A DNA stretch of 64,000 bases from Bacteroidota bacterium (GTDB lineage: Bacteria; Bacteroidota; Bacteroidia; Bacteroidales; JAADJA01). Below are positions 9,106-20,000 of this stretch, one piece after another. The stretch is taken from NCBI GenBank assembly GCA_020444515.1, contig JAHLKX010000003.1:248001-312000 (forward strand), written 5' to 3'. How positions within the stretch are numbered: position 1 is the first letter of the stretch; each line of letters begins with the position of its first letter. Both the position numbers and the translations under genes were made by a program. The notes beneath the pieces are model-generated. The model ran no database searches and was not told where the DNA came from. It saw only the letters and a list, made by a program, of their open reading frames with translations.

Positions 9106-9624
9106 ATGAACATATCCATAAAACAGACACTCTACCTTGCCACTATCGCCCTCATTTTCGCATCCTGTATGCCAGATGATGCCACGCTCTATTTAAAATC
9201 AGCTGACTTCAATCCGCAACACCGGGTCCTGGGTGTTGATTATGCCACTAAACCCGACACCACCCTTCATCAGATCATCTTAAAATCAGGGATCCGGGAA
9301 AGTGGTTATGGAATCATCCTGAATGTGGACAACTCCCTTACAGAAAATGAAAGCAGGGAGCTGGTTCATGCCTTACAGTTACAAGACATCAATGCCGTGC
9401 ACGTATTTCACATCAATTCTGAAACTACACCTGAGAACAATGTGATTGTGGCCATCGAACAGGCCCGTTTCAACTGGGTATTTTCAAAAAACATTTTCAA
9501 TCTTTCGGGAATGGATTGCAAGCCCATGGTTTCTGCATTAAAGGTCAGCACAGAATCGGGTGGCATTTTGGTTATTGAAAAAGAGAATAAAAGCAGGTTC
9601 ATCGAATGCCTTGAGCAACACTAA
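9106..9624 (+). CDS. Hypothetical lipoprotein
   Basis: This 172-residue product has a lipoprotein signal ending in FASC (about residue 20). No known domain was recognised. The mature part alternates predicted strands and helices and contains two cysteines (in MDCKP and IECLEQ). It is probably the last gene of the short plus-strand cluster starting at 7372. Its end overlaps the convergent O-antigen-ligase-like gene by 4 nt. Confidence 0.7.
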   Translation: MNISIKQTLYLATIALIFASCMPDDATLYLKSADFNPQHRVLGVDYATKPDTTLHQIILKSGIRESGYGIILNVDNSLTENESRELVHALQLQDINAVHVFHINSETTPENNVIVAIEQARFNWVFSKNIFNLSGMDCKPMVSALKVSTESGGILVIEKENKSRFIECLEQH

Positions 9625-11519
9625 TTCAGTTGTTTCTCGAGTTCGGCCCTCAAACGGACAATCTCTTCATTTTTACTTTTGGGATCACAGCACAGGACAT
9701 AATAATATGCTTTGCGGTAGTTTTTCTTCATGTACCAGGCTTTGGCCATGTTTAAAAGCCCCTGTTCATAATGGGTAAAGATATCAAGGGTTTTCTGATA
9801 ATATAGGATAGATGAATCGTATTGACCCATTTGTCCATATACCGAACCCACATTGTTGATAACCGCAAAATTGGTAGGATATTGCCGATAAGCCTGTTTG
9901 AATAGTTCAAGGGCAGTTTGATAATTCTTTTTTTCCATGTATACTGCCAGCCCTTTATAATTCACGACCGGAAATGAGTACCGCGGCTCAAAGGGAACCC
10001 ATGGATGATAACCTCGAGCTGCATATTTGGCAAATTCTTTCGGACGGTTGCGATCTTTCAGTTCCTGGGCTTTTGCGATATCCATTTCACTTTGTACAGT
10101 TGTATAACCAAAATAGAGCGAAAACAATAAAAATGCGATAGAAGGAATTACAATAATTCCGGGTTTAATTCCAGGGCTATCTTGTTCAATTGAAACAGGT
10201 TGATTCTTGAAGGCAATCAAAACACCCACCATCAATCCGAGGAACAAGAGATGATTGATTCTTTCGAAAGGAAAGGAAAAGAAAGAGATCACTAAAAATC
10301 CGGAAAAAATGGCTGAGATCATCAGGATCAGCATTCGGTTCTCCCATTCCTGTTGCCGCTGCATAATCCGAAAGCCGGTATACACAATCGAAAAAAGGAA
10401 CAAAAGAAAGATCACCAGTCCGGGAAGTCCTTTCTCTGCAGCCACCTGTAAATAATCATTGTGAGGATTTCTCCAGTGCCGGTAAACAGAAGGCTGATAT
10501 TTTCCATAATAAGGATAAATGGCAATTTTCCAGTTGCCTGCTCCCACCCCGGTCACAGGATGACCCCGAACCAGGTCGAGGGTTGCCTGCCACATTTCAA
10601 TGCGCCATTCATTGCTGGTATTCCGGGCATCAAATACGGAGGCGATCCTTTTGGCCGGACTTTCACCACTAAAAATATAACTTGAAATGCCAGCCAGCAG
10701 GATGATACTTGCTAAAATTAGGATCAAACGACCTGAAATCCTTTTCATTTTGACCAATTGATTATTCCTGCGGGCCATCCATAACCAACCTACGCCAAAA
10801 ATAAAAATTGAAATAGCCATGGCTATCCACACTGCCCTTGTTTGCAATATGGCAATGAATAGCATATTAAATCCCAATGCCAGCCAGGCAGCTCTTTTCC
10901 AGTAAGACCTGAATTTAAAGACACCATAACCAATGAAGGGTAACAGGAGAAACAACGCTATACTGAACTGATTTTTATGAGCCATCAGGCCACTCACTTC
11001 ATACAATGCATTGGGATCTTCGTTTTGAAAAGCAAAGTTAAAATATTGATAAAACCCAATCAGGCCAGCCAGAATAGCATTCACAATGGCTGCCTTGCTC
11101 TGCAAAACAATCACAGTCGGTTGGTGATATAAAAAAATCGTGGTTAAAAAAATCCATAAAAAAACCAGGATCCATTTTAACAGGTCTGATATTCCTTCCA
11201 CCGGATTAATGGCAACAAAAAGGGAAATGCCCGATATCAGTATAAATATAGAGAGCCAAATCAAAATATTGTTTCGAAGCAGGTTTTTGGGCAACCTGGA
11301 TCTTGACATATGAAACATGAAATAGATCATGAGGATGATCAATCCCGCAGCCCATGCCAGGAAACGGGGATAAAGCACGGGATCAATGGTAGCCTTCGAA
11401 TAGATCAGCGGAATGACCACAACAAAAAAGACAGCATAAAAAAGGTTGACCCAGGAAGAGGGCTGATGCAGTAACTGTGCCTTTTTTCTTTTTTTTATGT
11501 CTTTCATAGATCTAATCAA
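9621..11519 (-). CDS. O-antigen ligase/polymerase-like membrane protein with C-terminal TPRs
   Basis: This 632-residue polytopic protein has about 11-12 hydrophobic segments over residues 20-470. The large periplasmic loop ends with RNPHNDYLQVAAEKGLPGL, the HN-x-L...E-x-G pattern of the WaaL/Wzy family (PF04932). These enzymes move or polymerise undecaprenyl-linked glycans at the outer face of the inner membrane. The C-terminus (about 520-632) carries TPR-like repeats (ALELFKQAYRQYP, SSILYYQKTLDIF), a fusion often seen in Bacteroidota. It is last in a minus-strand operon and overlaps the upstream methyltransferase by 4 nt. Confidence 0.85.
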   Translation of the reverse strand: MIRSMKDIKKRKKAQLLHQPSSWVNLFYAVFFVVVIPLIYSKATIDPVLYPRFLAWAAGLIILMIYFMFHMSRSRLPKNLLRNNILIWLSIFILISGISLFVAINPVEGISDLLKWILVFLWIFLTTIFLYHQPTVIVLQSKAAIVNAILAGLIGFYQYFNFAFQNEDPNALYEVSGLMAHKNQFSIALFLLLPFIGYGVFKFRSYWKRAAWLALGFNMLFIAILQTRAVWIAMAISIFIFGVGWLWMARRNNQLVKMKRISGRLILILASIILLAGISSYIFSGESPAKRIASVFDARNTSNEWRIEMWQATLDLVRGHPVTGVGAGNWKIAIYPYYGKYQPSVYRHWRNPHNDYLQVAAEKGLPGLVIFLLFLFSIVYTGFRIMQRQQEWENRMLILMISAIFSGFLVISFFSFPFERINHLLFLGLMVGVLIAFKNQPVSIEQDSPGIKPGIIVIPSIAFLLFSLYFGYTTVQSEMDIAKAQELKDRNRPKEFAKYAARGYHPWVPFEPRYSFPVVNYKGLAVYMEKKNYQTALELFKQAYRQYPTNFAVINNVGSVYGQMGQYDSSILYYQKTLDIFTHYEQGLLNMAKAWYMKKNYRKAYYYVLCCDPKSKNEEIVRLRAELEKQLN

Positions 11520-12319
11520 ACTGTGCCTGCAATTTTTATCCAGGGAAAGGGAATTTCAGCCTTTCCGAAATATCGTAGGATCCGTGATCTGGTTTCAGGT
11601 TTATATAAAAAATCATACTTGAAATGTTTTAACGCATCATAGGAATGGTGAAAATAATGGGTGGCCATCTCCGGATATCCAATCCCGGCATAATAATCCC
11701 GGGTGCGCTTGCGGGCCTCCTCCAATTCTGTTACATGATAAAAAGGGGTATCGATGATATGAATTTCACCTTTTGGTTTAAGTATGAGGAATAGCTTTTT
11801 CAAAAGCAATGAAAGATCCGGGAAATATTGCACCGATGCATTGAGGGTAATCACATCAAAAAAACCCGGTGGAATATCCGCATTAAAAATATCAGCATAC
11901 ACAAATTGCAGATTGGATCGTTGAAAAAGTCGAGCTGCCTGTTTTAACTCAGTGAGATTTACATCCATGCCGATTACCTGCAACCGGGATTTTTTAGCCA
12001 GTGCCTGGCTGAACCAACCATTTCCGCATCCCAGATCAAGCAATCGTCCGGAATGGGTATTTTGGAAATAGCTGAGCACTCTGTTTGCAGACCGGTTTCT
12101 CATTTTCCACTCATGCTGGTGAACATGATTTTTCAGTTCGGGTAACGCCACCACATATTCATCCGAATATAGTCTTTGCTCAGCAGCTCTCACTTTCAGG
12201 TAATCCGATTCGAAAGAAGACGAAAGTGGATTTTTCATTCCCATAAAAACCCCATATTCAATTGGAAGTACTTCGGGAAAGTTTTGATCGGGTATTATAT
12301 TTGAGGATGAACCGGTCAT
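11516..12319 (-). CDS. Class I SAM-dependent methyltransferase
   Basis: This 267-residue protein has a Rossmann-type SAM site: motif I GRLLDLGCGNGWFSQALA (about residues 91-108), an acidic residue in VIGMDVNLTEL, and FDVITLNASVQYFPDL as the post-II region. The substrate is unknown. It overlaps the radical SAM gene upstream and the ligase-like gene downstream by 4 nt each, implying translational coupling. A N-terminal extension of about 85 residues precedes the SAM domain. Confidence 0.85.
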   Translation of the reverse strand: MTGSSSNIIPDQNFPEVLPIEYGVFMGMKNPLSSSFESDYLKVRAAEQRLYSDEYVVALPELKNHVHQHEWKMRNRSANRVLSYFQNTHSGRLLDLGCGNGWFSQALAKKSRLQVIGMDVNLTELKQAARLFQRSNLQFVYADIFNADIPPGFFDVITLNASVQYFPDLSLLLKKLFLILKPKGEIHIIDTPFYHVTELEEARKRTRDYYAGIGYPEMATHYFHHSYDALKHFKYDFLYKPETRSRILRYFGKAEIPFPWIKIAGTV

Positions 12320-13695
12320 CGTGTTAGTTGCATTAGCAATCCAGCCACCATTGACTTCAAACGGTGTTGCATAAAATCAAGATATTTTTTTCGTTTCAGG
12401 CTCTGGTAAGCATAAACTTCATTATAAACCTTTCTGATAGCAAAATCATAAAAAATCCTGCGGTAGGTGCGCCGGAAATCGATCTCCCTGTCGGGTGTCT
12501 TTGTCCATGCATAATCCTGTTGTAAGTCTGAACGGACTGTTTCATACAGCCGTGTACCTTTGATCGGGTATGCCAGATTAATGGTAAACGTATCCGGATC
12601 ACTGATCTTCAGATGCCGGATGGTTTCCCTGATATCTTCAATTTTTTCACCAGGGTATCCCAGCATGATGAATGTACCGGCTTCGATATCATGTTTTTTA
12701 GCTACCTGGATCATATCCCTCACCTGGGTCACCTCTACCCGTCTGTCCATTAAATCAATGACATGTTGGGAACCACTTTCCGCTCCGATCCAAAGCGTGC
12801 GACACCCTGTATTTTTCAATTTAAGGATCAATGTTTCGCTAAGTTTATCAGCCCGCGTAATACACTCATAACGTATGTTGAGTTGTTGTTTTTTCAGTTC
12901 TTCTCCAAATTGGTCGATCCATCGCTCACTCATGGTAAACACATCATCCACAAACCAAAAGGCATCAGGGTTGTAGGTCTCAACCAGTGATTTAAGTTCG
13001 CTGACCACGGAGACAGGAGAGCGTCTGCGATAGGTATCACCAAAAACCGCATGGCTACACCAATTACAGGTAAAAGGACAACCCCGTTGGGTGCTGACTG
13101 TAATGGAACTGTATCCATGCCGATGTTTCCAGGTATTCAGGTATTGACTCAAATCAATTTTTTGTCGATTGGGGAAAGGCAGTATGTCCAGATCGTTCAG
13201 GTGTGCACGATCCTTGTTGCGGATGATCTCCCCATTTTTAAGCCGGTAGATCAATCCTTCTATTTTTTTCAGGTCGCCTCTGGATTCCAATGCCCGGATC
13301 AATTCGTAAAATGTTACTTCCCCTTCTCCAACCACGATAAAATCAGCACCGTTTTCAAGGTAATTTTCAGCATGATAACGAACATCAGGCCCACCCAGGA
13401 TTACCTTGATGTGATTCAAATCTTGATGCTGCCGGATAAATTCTATGATCCGAAGGATATTGATCCGGGTCAGGAAATTGGCATAGAAACCGATACAATC
13501 GGGTTTTGTATCAAGAAGTTTGGCCTTCAGATCATCGGATGAACGAAAGGTCGTGTCGAAAACATCGTGATCCAGATTTTGCTGATCCAGGTAGGCAGAT
13601 ATATATAACAACCCAAGGGGAGGATAAGGCTTCATCACCTGCCCTTCGAGGGGATCCTCAGCGAGGAAAAAACCGTGTGTCAATAGTATCCGCAT
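12316..13695 (-). CDS. B12-binding-domain radical SAM enzyme
   Basis: The chosen start (MRILLTHGFF) gives 459 residues and lies one nucleotide after the stop of the upstream methyltransferase; a longer frame to 13785 would overlap that gene. Residues 1-130 resemble the cobalamin-binding-type N-terminal domain (PPLGLLYISAYL, VILGGPD, VVGEGEVTFYEL). The radical SAM cluster motif is RGCPFTCNWC with Cys206/210/213, followed by the SAM-site segment GAESGSQHVIDLMDR. Such enzymes perform radical methylation or rearrangement; substrate unknown. A second related enzyme (14491-15954) is two genes upstream. Confidence 0.88.
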   Translation of the reverse strand: MRILLTHGFFLAEDPLEGQVMKPYPPLGLLYISAYLDQQNLDHDVFDTTFRSSDDLKAKLLDTKPDCIGFYANFLTRINILRIIEFIRQHQDLNHIKVILGGPDVRYHAENYLENGADFIVVGEGEVTFYELIRALESRGDLKKIEGLIYRLKNGEIIRNKDRAHLNDLDILPFPNRQKIDLSQYLNTWKHRHGYSSITVSTQRGCPFTCNWCSHAVFGDTYRRRSPVSVVSELKSLVETYNPDAFWFVDDVFTMSERWIDQFGEELKKQQLNIRYECITRADKLSETLILKLKNTGCRTLWIGAESGSQHVIDLMDRRVEVTQVRDMIQVAKKHDIEAGTFIMLGYPGEKIEDIRETIRHLKISDPDTFTINLAYPIKGTRLYETVRSDLQQDYAWTKTPDREIDFRRTYRRIFYDFAIRKVYNEVYAYQSLKRKKYLDFMQHRLKSMVAGLLMQLTR

Positions 13696-13696
13696 A

Positions 13697-14488
13697 TCAA
13701 TTGATTCGTTCCAGATCCATAATATAATGATCTGATGCATTGGCCAGCCAGGGTATTTTAAATAAATTTCTATCTGCCTTTCCAAATAAATTAAGCAATT
13801 TAGCCCTGCTTATAAATGCAGGCTCCATGTATGATGGAGGAATAAAAAATCCTATGGGACGCAATGCAATCTTTCGAAATTGTTCGCGCATGAGGTCATG
13901 ATAGCGTCGGGGACTGTAATACCAGGTGTCAACTGCCATGCCATTGACCAATACCGATAGTTTATCATTCGTAGCACGTCTGAAAACTTTATCCAACTGC
14001 AATTTGATCAAAAAATAGAAACTCTCCCACAAACAACATTGCGACATTAAAACCGCAATAAAACGCCCCCCCGGTTTAAGGACCGCAAGCAGATCCTGAG
14101 ATAGCTTTTTCAATTCTGCAGGTTGAAGACAGTTTAAGCCCCCGAAATCCGAAAAAACAATATCGAACTCCATATTCAAACCCAGGTTATCAATATGCCG
14201 AATGTCACCACACATGAACTCAATCTGTCCGGAGACATTCGTTTTTTGAATTTTCTGTTGTGCCACATTTACCATCTTTGCTGAAATATCCAAAGCCAGA
14301 ACAGAATGACCCATTTTAGCCATGGTTATGGCATCTTCACCGGTACCGGCATTCAATTCAAGAATCCTTAGATTGGGAACCTGCGTTAACAATTTATTCA
14401 TATAATGCATAACCAATCCACGCTGCAACCGGCCAATGTTGGAATGGGTAAAGTTGGTATCATATGTTTCCGCTGCCCTGTCAAACAT
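13697..14488 (-). CDS. Class I SAM-dependent methyltransferase
   Basis: This 263-residue protein begins MFDRAAETYDTNFTHSNIGR, a start style shared with small-molecule and ubiquinone-type methyltransferases. SAM motif I is ILELNAGTGEDAITMAKMG (about residues 40-58), with VLALDISAKMV as the acidic strand. The substrate is unknown. It lies between the two radical SAM genes with 1-2 nt gaps on either side. It is distinct in sequence from the other methyltransferase of the operon. Confidence 0.85.
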   Translation of the reverse strand: MFDRAAETYDTNFTHSNIGRLQRGLVMHYMNKLLTQVPNLRILELNAGTGEDAITMAKMGHSVLALDISAKMVNVAQQKIQKTNVSGQIEFMCGDIRHIDNLGLNMEFDIVFSDFGGLNCLQPAELKKLSQDLLAVLKPGGRFIAVLMSQCCLWESFYFLIKLQLDKVFRRATNDKLSVLVNGMAVDTWYYSPRRYHDLMREQFRKIALRPIGFFIPPSYMEPAFISRAKLLNLFGKADRNLFKIPWLANASDHYIMDLERIN

Positions 14489-14490
14489 AG

Positions 14491-15954
14491 TTATGGCTTA
14501 TGCGTTTCCGCTTTCGACATGAGGTATTTGTAATACATGGTCATCGGAATATAATAAACCGTGGCAACAATGGTCCGGACAATGCCATGGGAATGACGAA
14601 CCGGATGATGGATAAAATTACGGATCCTTTGTAAGCCCTGTCTTTTTCTGAATTTTTTATGAAGATAGCGATGCAGGCGTTTATAAAATTCTGCCGGGTA
14701 GGTATTTTTAAACATGAGTGCCAGTTCATCCGAATCGGTCCAATTGGCTTTTTGTTTCAAGTCTTCTTTGACCATTTCATGAAATTTGGTACCCGGCAGG
14801 GGATACGAAACGGAAATACCCATATCATCAGGCATGAGGTCAAACAGCATTTTTTCTGTTAACAGGATATCCTGTTTTGTTTCACCCGGATAACCAAACT
14901 GAAGGAAAAAAGCCACCCGCACACCATGCTCTTTGAGCTTTTTTCGTGCTTCATAGATCTGCTCGATTTTAATCCCTTTATCCATGGCATCCAAAACCTT
15001 TTGAGAACCCGATTCAGCACCGACCCACACGATATCCAGACCGGACTCAGCCATTGCTTTGATTGAATCATCCTTCAGCATCACATCAACCCGGGACTGC
15101 ATCATGTATTGAAAGTCGAGATTGTTCTTTTTGACTTCATCACGGAACTGCTGCACCCATCCCGATTTCAGCCCGAAAATATCATCACAGATCCAAAAAT
15201 AAGATGCCCCATAAGTTTTCATTAAAAATGAGATCTCCGCCACTACATTTTGAGGAGACCGGACATTGTACTTACGGCCATAAATGGGTTTCGCGCACCA
15301 GTTGCAGGAATATGGACAGCCCCTCGTTGTCGCCAGGTTCAGTGAAAAATAACCATGGTTCCTCAGCCAGATATCCCGGTACCGCTCCATTTCCACCAGA
15401 TCCCAGGCAGCCATGGGCAATGCATCCAGGTTTTCAATCACTTCGCGCCTACCTGTGTGGATCATTTCTCCATCACGTGAAAAAACAATACCCCTGATGG
15501 TAGAAAGATCCTTTTTTTGCTCATCACTATTGAGCACATCAAGCAGTGACTTCTCTCCTTCCCCCAGCAAAATAACATCAGCACCTTTAGCCAAATAATC
15601 GTCGGCATGATCCGTTGAATCTGAACTTGAAACAATGATGGTACAATTGTATTTTTTGCCGATCCGGATCAGTTCAAAAGCCGCTTCGCGCATCAGTGTC
15701 AAACACATTTTGGTGAGGTAGTTAAAACCGTCGTCATAAATGACCAGAAAATCCGGTTGCTCCTTTTCTAATTGGGGTATAATATCCTTCGGTGCATATG
15801 CCAGGTTGGTATCAAATAAACTCACATCATAACCCTGCTCCCTGATATAGGCAGCAGCCGTGATGGTCCCCAACGGAGGATAATATTGTTTATTATCCCA
15901 TTGTTTTTTATCAAAACGGTAAAAATATGAATGTGTAAATAAAACTTTTTTCAT
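14491..15954 (-). CDS. B12-binding-domain radical SAM enzyme
   Basis: This 487-residue enzyme has the same architecture as the one at 12316-13695: N-terminal cobalamin-binding-type domain (PPLGTITAAAYIREQGYDV, LLGEGEKSLLDVL) and radical SAM domain with RGCPYSCNWC (Cys213/217/220) followed by WVGAESGSQKVLDAMD. The two are clear paralogues but well diverged, so they probably act on different positions or steps. It follows the nucleotidyltransferase gene by 12 nt in the operon. Confidence 0.88.
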   Translation of the reverse strand: MKKVLFTHSYFYRFDKKQWDNKQYYPPLGTITAAAYIREQGYDVSLFDTNLAYAPKDIIPQLEKEQPDFLVIYDDGFNYLTKMCLTLMREAAFELIRIGKKYNCTIIVSSSDSTDHADDYLAKGADVILLGEGEKSLLDVLNSDEQKKDLSTIRGIVFSRDGEMIHTGRREVIENLDALPMAAWDLVEMERYRDIWLRNHGYFSLNLATTRGCPYSCNWCAKPIYGRKYNVRSPQNVVAEISFLMKTYGASYFWICDDIFGLKSGWVQQFRDEVKKNNLDFQYMMQSRVDVMLKDDSIKAMAESGLDIVWVGAESGSQKVLDAMDKGIKIEQIYEARKKLKEHGVRVAFFLQFGYPGETKQDILLTEKMLFDLMPDDMGISVSYPLPGTKFHEMVKEDLKQKANWTDSDELALMFKNTYPAEFYKRLHRYLHKKFRKRQGLQRIRNFIHHPVRHSHGIVRTIVATVYYIPMTMYYKYLMSKAETHKP

Positions 15955-15966
15955 TGTCCGTCTCCC

Positions 15967-16923
15967 TTAATTGAATTTGGTCATGGCTGGTTCAGTATCA
16001 ATCTCGATATCGAACTTCTCCTTCAATACCTTCAGTCGTTTCCTGTACTCGCGCAATACTTTTTTTTGAAAATTCTGTGGGTGATGTTTCGATATTTTTT
16101 TATCCGACTTAAATACCAGGTTGAATTCCTCCTCCGTATATCGGTGCTTGAATTTCCTTGCCCAATGCTTTATTGTAATTTGCATAAAGCGGGTATCCAA
16201 CCAATCACCGTGTTTACCATTTAAAAGATACTCAAGGATTCTTTTAAAGGTGCGTGTTTGATCAGGTTCATTTGCATCCATCCCATTGTGTCGAAAATTG
16301 GGGAAATAATTTTCGATCCAGTGATTGTTCTTGAAAAATTTCCGTGTAATTTCATCACCGTATACTGGTTTAAGGGTGATTAATTCCGTAGCAGTAAAAA
16401 GATTTTTTTCTTCGATCTCCAGGTTTTCTGTGTCAATGAAATAATTGATGCAAAAATATTTATACGAGTTCAGCAGAAAAATTTTTTTAAATATCACCAG
16501 AAGCGTTCGGGCCAGCCATAAACGGTTTGGTTCGGTGATAATAAAATAATCGATATCGGGATCTTCACCGATAAATCCTTTGGAAAGGGAGCCAGAAAGT
16601 GCTATTCCTCTGACATATGGGAAACCTGCAATCAGCCTGCTGAACCGATGCGCCTTTTTCATCCATTTTTCTGCCCGACGATTACCAGCAATTCGCTCTT
16701 TCACATGTTGATGATTATTGGTCAACGCATAAAAGTTCCCCAATTTAAATATGATCCCACGTTCGGTCAATCGTTGCAATGCCTTTTTACAAATTTCCGG
16801 TGATTTATCGAACATCGAACATCCTTCAGTGATATCTTCCTCGGTAAGCGGATATTTGAAAATATCGTAGTAAGCCAGTGTCCTCAGTATGACCAGATCA
16901 ACAGGGTCAGTCATCATTTGCAT
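15967..16923 (-). CDS. Nucleotidyltransferase-fold protein with N-terminal winged-helix-like segment
   Basis: In this 318-residue protein, residues 10-70 look like a winged helix (LTEEDI ... KKALQRLTERGIIFKLGNFYAL). The nucleotidyltransferase core follows: ALSGSLSKGF (GS motif 111-112) and EDPDIDYFIIT with Asp123 and Asp125 as likely metal ligands. The C-terminus is basic. It is the first gene of the operon ending at 9621. Members of this group are usually annotated only as nucleotidyltransferase-domain proteins. It could activate a substrate by nucleotidyl transfer for the downstream enzymes (inference). ATG codons at residues 3 and 4 are possible alternative starts. Confidence 0.75.
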   Translation of the reverse strand: MQMMTDPVDLVILRTLAYYDIFKYPLTEEDITEGCSMFDKSPEICKKALQRLTERGIIFKLGNFYALTNNHQHVKERIAGNRRAEKWMKKAHRFSRLIAGFPYVRGIALSGSLSKGFIGEDPDIDYFIITEPNRLWLARTLLVIFKKIFLLNSYKYFCINYFIDTENLEIEEKNLFTATELITLKPVYGDEITRKFFKNNHWIENYFPNFRHNGMDANEPDQTRTFKRILEYLLNGKHGDWLDTRFMQITIKHWARKFKHRYTEEEFNLVFKSDKKISKHHPQNFQKKVLREYRKRLKVLKEKFDIEIDTEPAMTKFN

Positions 16924-16982
16924 AGTGTCAGATAATGGTAGTAATTGTGCACTAATATATAAATTTTTCCAAATGAAGGAAT

Positions 16983-17015
16983 AAAAAAAATGCCCCCGAT
17001 TTACGGAGGCATTTA
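16983..17015 (-). terminator. Intrinsic terminator of the Fn3/T9SS gene
   Basis: The stem AAATGCC/GGCATTT (16988-16994 with 17008-17014), extended by CCG/CGG, is followed on the minus strand by a run of U residues. It lies just downstream of the 17043 stop codon and separates that gene from the biosynthetic operon. Confidence 0.75.
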
Positions 17016-17042
17016 TATTGTTATAATGAATGAACCATTATT

Positions 17043-20000
17043 TTACTTGAGAAATACCTTTTCAGTAGAAAGGTTTTCGCTTGTCAGAACCTTGACGACA
17101 TAATAACCAGTTTCAAGATTCAGATCAATGCGATTAAGCGGTGTATTTTCCAGGTCACCACTATAAACAATCTGACCTGCAATATTGACCACTGAAATGG
17201 TTGCATTTTCAGTTTCTATGTTCTTCACATATACACTGTTGTCATAGCTATAGATTTCAACAGGGCTCAATGAAGTTTCGTTAACATCAGTAACAGCCAT
17301 GAAATGGAGCAAGAACCGTTCTGCATTATCCTCGGTGGAGGCATTGAAGGTATAAAACTCTTCAGAGCTTATATTAACCATTTCACCAGTCAACAGATCC
17401 TCAATGAATACATTCACAGGAAATTCGAAACTTGACAGGTTAGAAACCTTGATGGAATATTCAGCATCAGCGCCCACTTTCAGTCCAAGAGGAATGACCA
17501 TTCCCGGATAATATTCCGGTAGGGTATTAATGGACAGGATTTCATTCTCAGTGATGGAATAAAGTTGCGGAGCCTCTTCAATACCAAACATCTTAATGGC
17601 ATCGAATTGTGAATCGTATACTGCAGTTGCACCTTCGTTGAAATTAATGTAAGTGATATCATCATATCCATTTCCAACGACCCGAACGTCAATCAGGTTG
17701 CTGACCTCGCTACTCTTGTATGGCGAAGGACCATGAACACGTGATGCGTTGTTGACCTGAAGGACAGGACTGGCTGCAGAAGCTTTGGTGTAAAATGACT
17801 GATATGCAGGAATGACACCATCCGTAAGGTCTCCAAACAATCCATTCCAAACAAGGTATTGTGTTCCATCCCAAACGTATATGGCTGCATCGATGTTGGT
17901 TTTGACCCAACTTGCATCATCCCAGTCAACAGCTGATGGATAGGGATTACCAACCACGTTCCAGCCATCGCTCGAACCACTGTATTCAACCGGAAGGTTG
18001 ATGGCTCCTGTATTTAGGTCACCAGCATCATAAGTAATCGTAACATCACCAGCGGCAGTTGTTGTATAGGTTGAATAACCCTGACCCACAGTCAGTGCTG
18101 AGTCTGGGTCAATGATGTATTGCCAGTCAGAAGTTGCTTCAACCCAATAACGTAGGAAAAGACCTTCGTATACACTGGTGTTGGGCATATCAAGTGGATA
18201 GGAAACAAAGTTCCAGCGACTGCCTTCAATATATTGCTCAACGCTGGTATTCCCCAATACATTTACGCCACCATACTCAACAATGGATGCTTCACCGGAA
18301 GCACTGGCCAAAAGCATGAGGTCACCATTGATGGTAAGAATAACACCATTATTCACCGTAAGCTGAGTTAATGGATCCATTGTGATGTCGTTACAAACTG
18401 AGCTCAAACCAACTACCGGCTGATTGGTAACATTTGGTATGGTAACATCCGTCATGCTTGACGGGATGCCATTATCCCAGTTACCGGCATCATTCCATAC
18501 AGTGGAGGTGGCTCCGGTCCAGGTAGAAGTAAGATTGCTGGTATAGGTCGTCACCATAATGATGTTTGAATTATTACTCACACCGCTAACATTGACTGCA
18601 CGGACACGATAATAATAGGTTGTATTCTCGCTGAGGCCAGTAACAACTTTTGATGTACCATTCACTGTAAGATTTTCATATCCCAGAACATACGTCGTAA
18701 AGAGATTGGTCGTTGAAACATCCAATTTATAAAAGTCAGGCGTACCTCCGGTTGGCGGATTCCAATTGGCTGTAAATCCATCAAAGTCAATATTGGTTGC
18801 GGGTGTTGCAACTGGTGTACCAGGTCTTGTAACAACAGCAATGATCGCTGAGTTTTCACTGGCATTGCCATTGAAAGACCGCACCCTGTAATAATAAGTT
18901 GTTGCACTGGTCAGTCCTGTAATGTAGAGATAGGTGTTTGTTACGGTATAATCACTGTAAATGGCTGTACCTGCAAAATCCGGGGACGTGTTTACATCTA
19001 ACCGATAACTGGTCGCTCCAGTAACAAAACTCCAGTTTGCATAAAAAGCATCAATATCAACATTGGATGGAGCCAATGCTGTAGGAACCTGTGGCGCAGT
19101 CGTCAGTGAAATTATATTTGAATAATCTGAAGTATCTCCAATGTTGATGGCTCTAACCCTGTAATAATACATGGTGCTGGCATCCAATCCGGTAACAATC
19201 CGGGTGGTTACATTGCCAACATATTTCGCCTCAAAACCCGGAACAAAATCGATGAATAAGTTATCCGTCGCTACATCCAACAGATATCCATCGGTGATGC
19301 CTCCACCACCAACCGTCCAGTTTGCATAAAAACTATTGTTGTCAATTTGTGTAGCAGCGTTGGCTGTTGGGGCACCAGGTGCTTCAACAATGCCTTTCCC
19401 TTTAATGGTAAAGTTGTAGGGATCTTCATCAGGATCGTTATTGGCAATGCTGATGGTTGCTGTTTTAACACCGTATGAAGTCGGTTCAAACCGAACGGTA
19501 AAAGTTGTCGTACCGAATGGTGTTGTGATTGGAGTGCCTGGCTCGGCAGTTACCGAAAACTGATCAGCATGAGTGCCTGTGATTTCAACATATTTGGCAA
19601 TGTCGTATTCGGTGAGAACCAAATTGCCATTCAATCCACCCAGGGGCAGGTTATTGGTGATTTGGAAGGTACGGTCTACCGACTCAATATTGAACAATGC
19701 ACTTCCGAAATCAGTACCATTACTCAGCGTCGGTGTAGTTGATCCATCCAGCACCTCTTCCCAGGGATCAGCACCAGTTTCGCGGCCTTCCAGCAACATT
19801 TCGGGTGCCTTACCAATACCGGTCACGGATTTATAATAAAAAGTAAAAGTCTGAAATTCGTAAACCTGCACCTGAATTGTTACAGGACCACCTATAACGG
19901 GTGCATATTTTACGTAAATTGTTTGATTGACATTACCGGATCCGTCCGCTGAAAAAATCACACTGGACAGATAAGTTCCGCTTCCGCCTGTCAGAGATAA

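Noticed and set aside
13696..13785. Upstream start for the radical SAM gene (extra 30 residues)
   Set aside because: It would overlap the end of the upstream methyltransferase gene; MRILLTHG at 13695 starts one nucleotide after that gene and aligns with the paralogue's MKKVLFTHS start.
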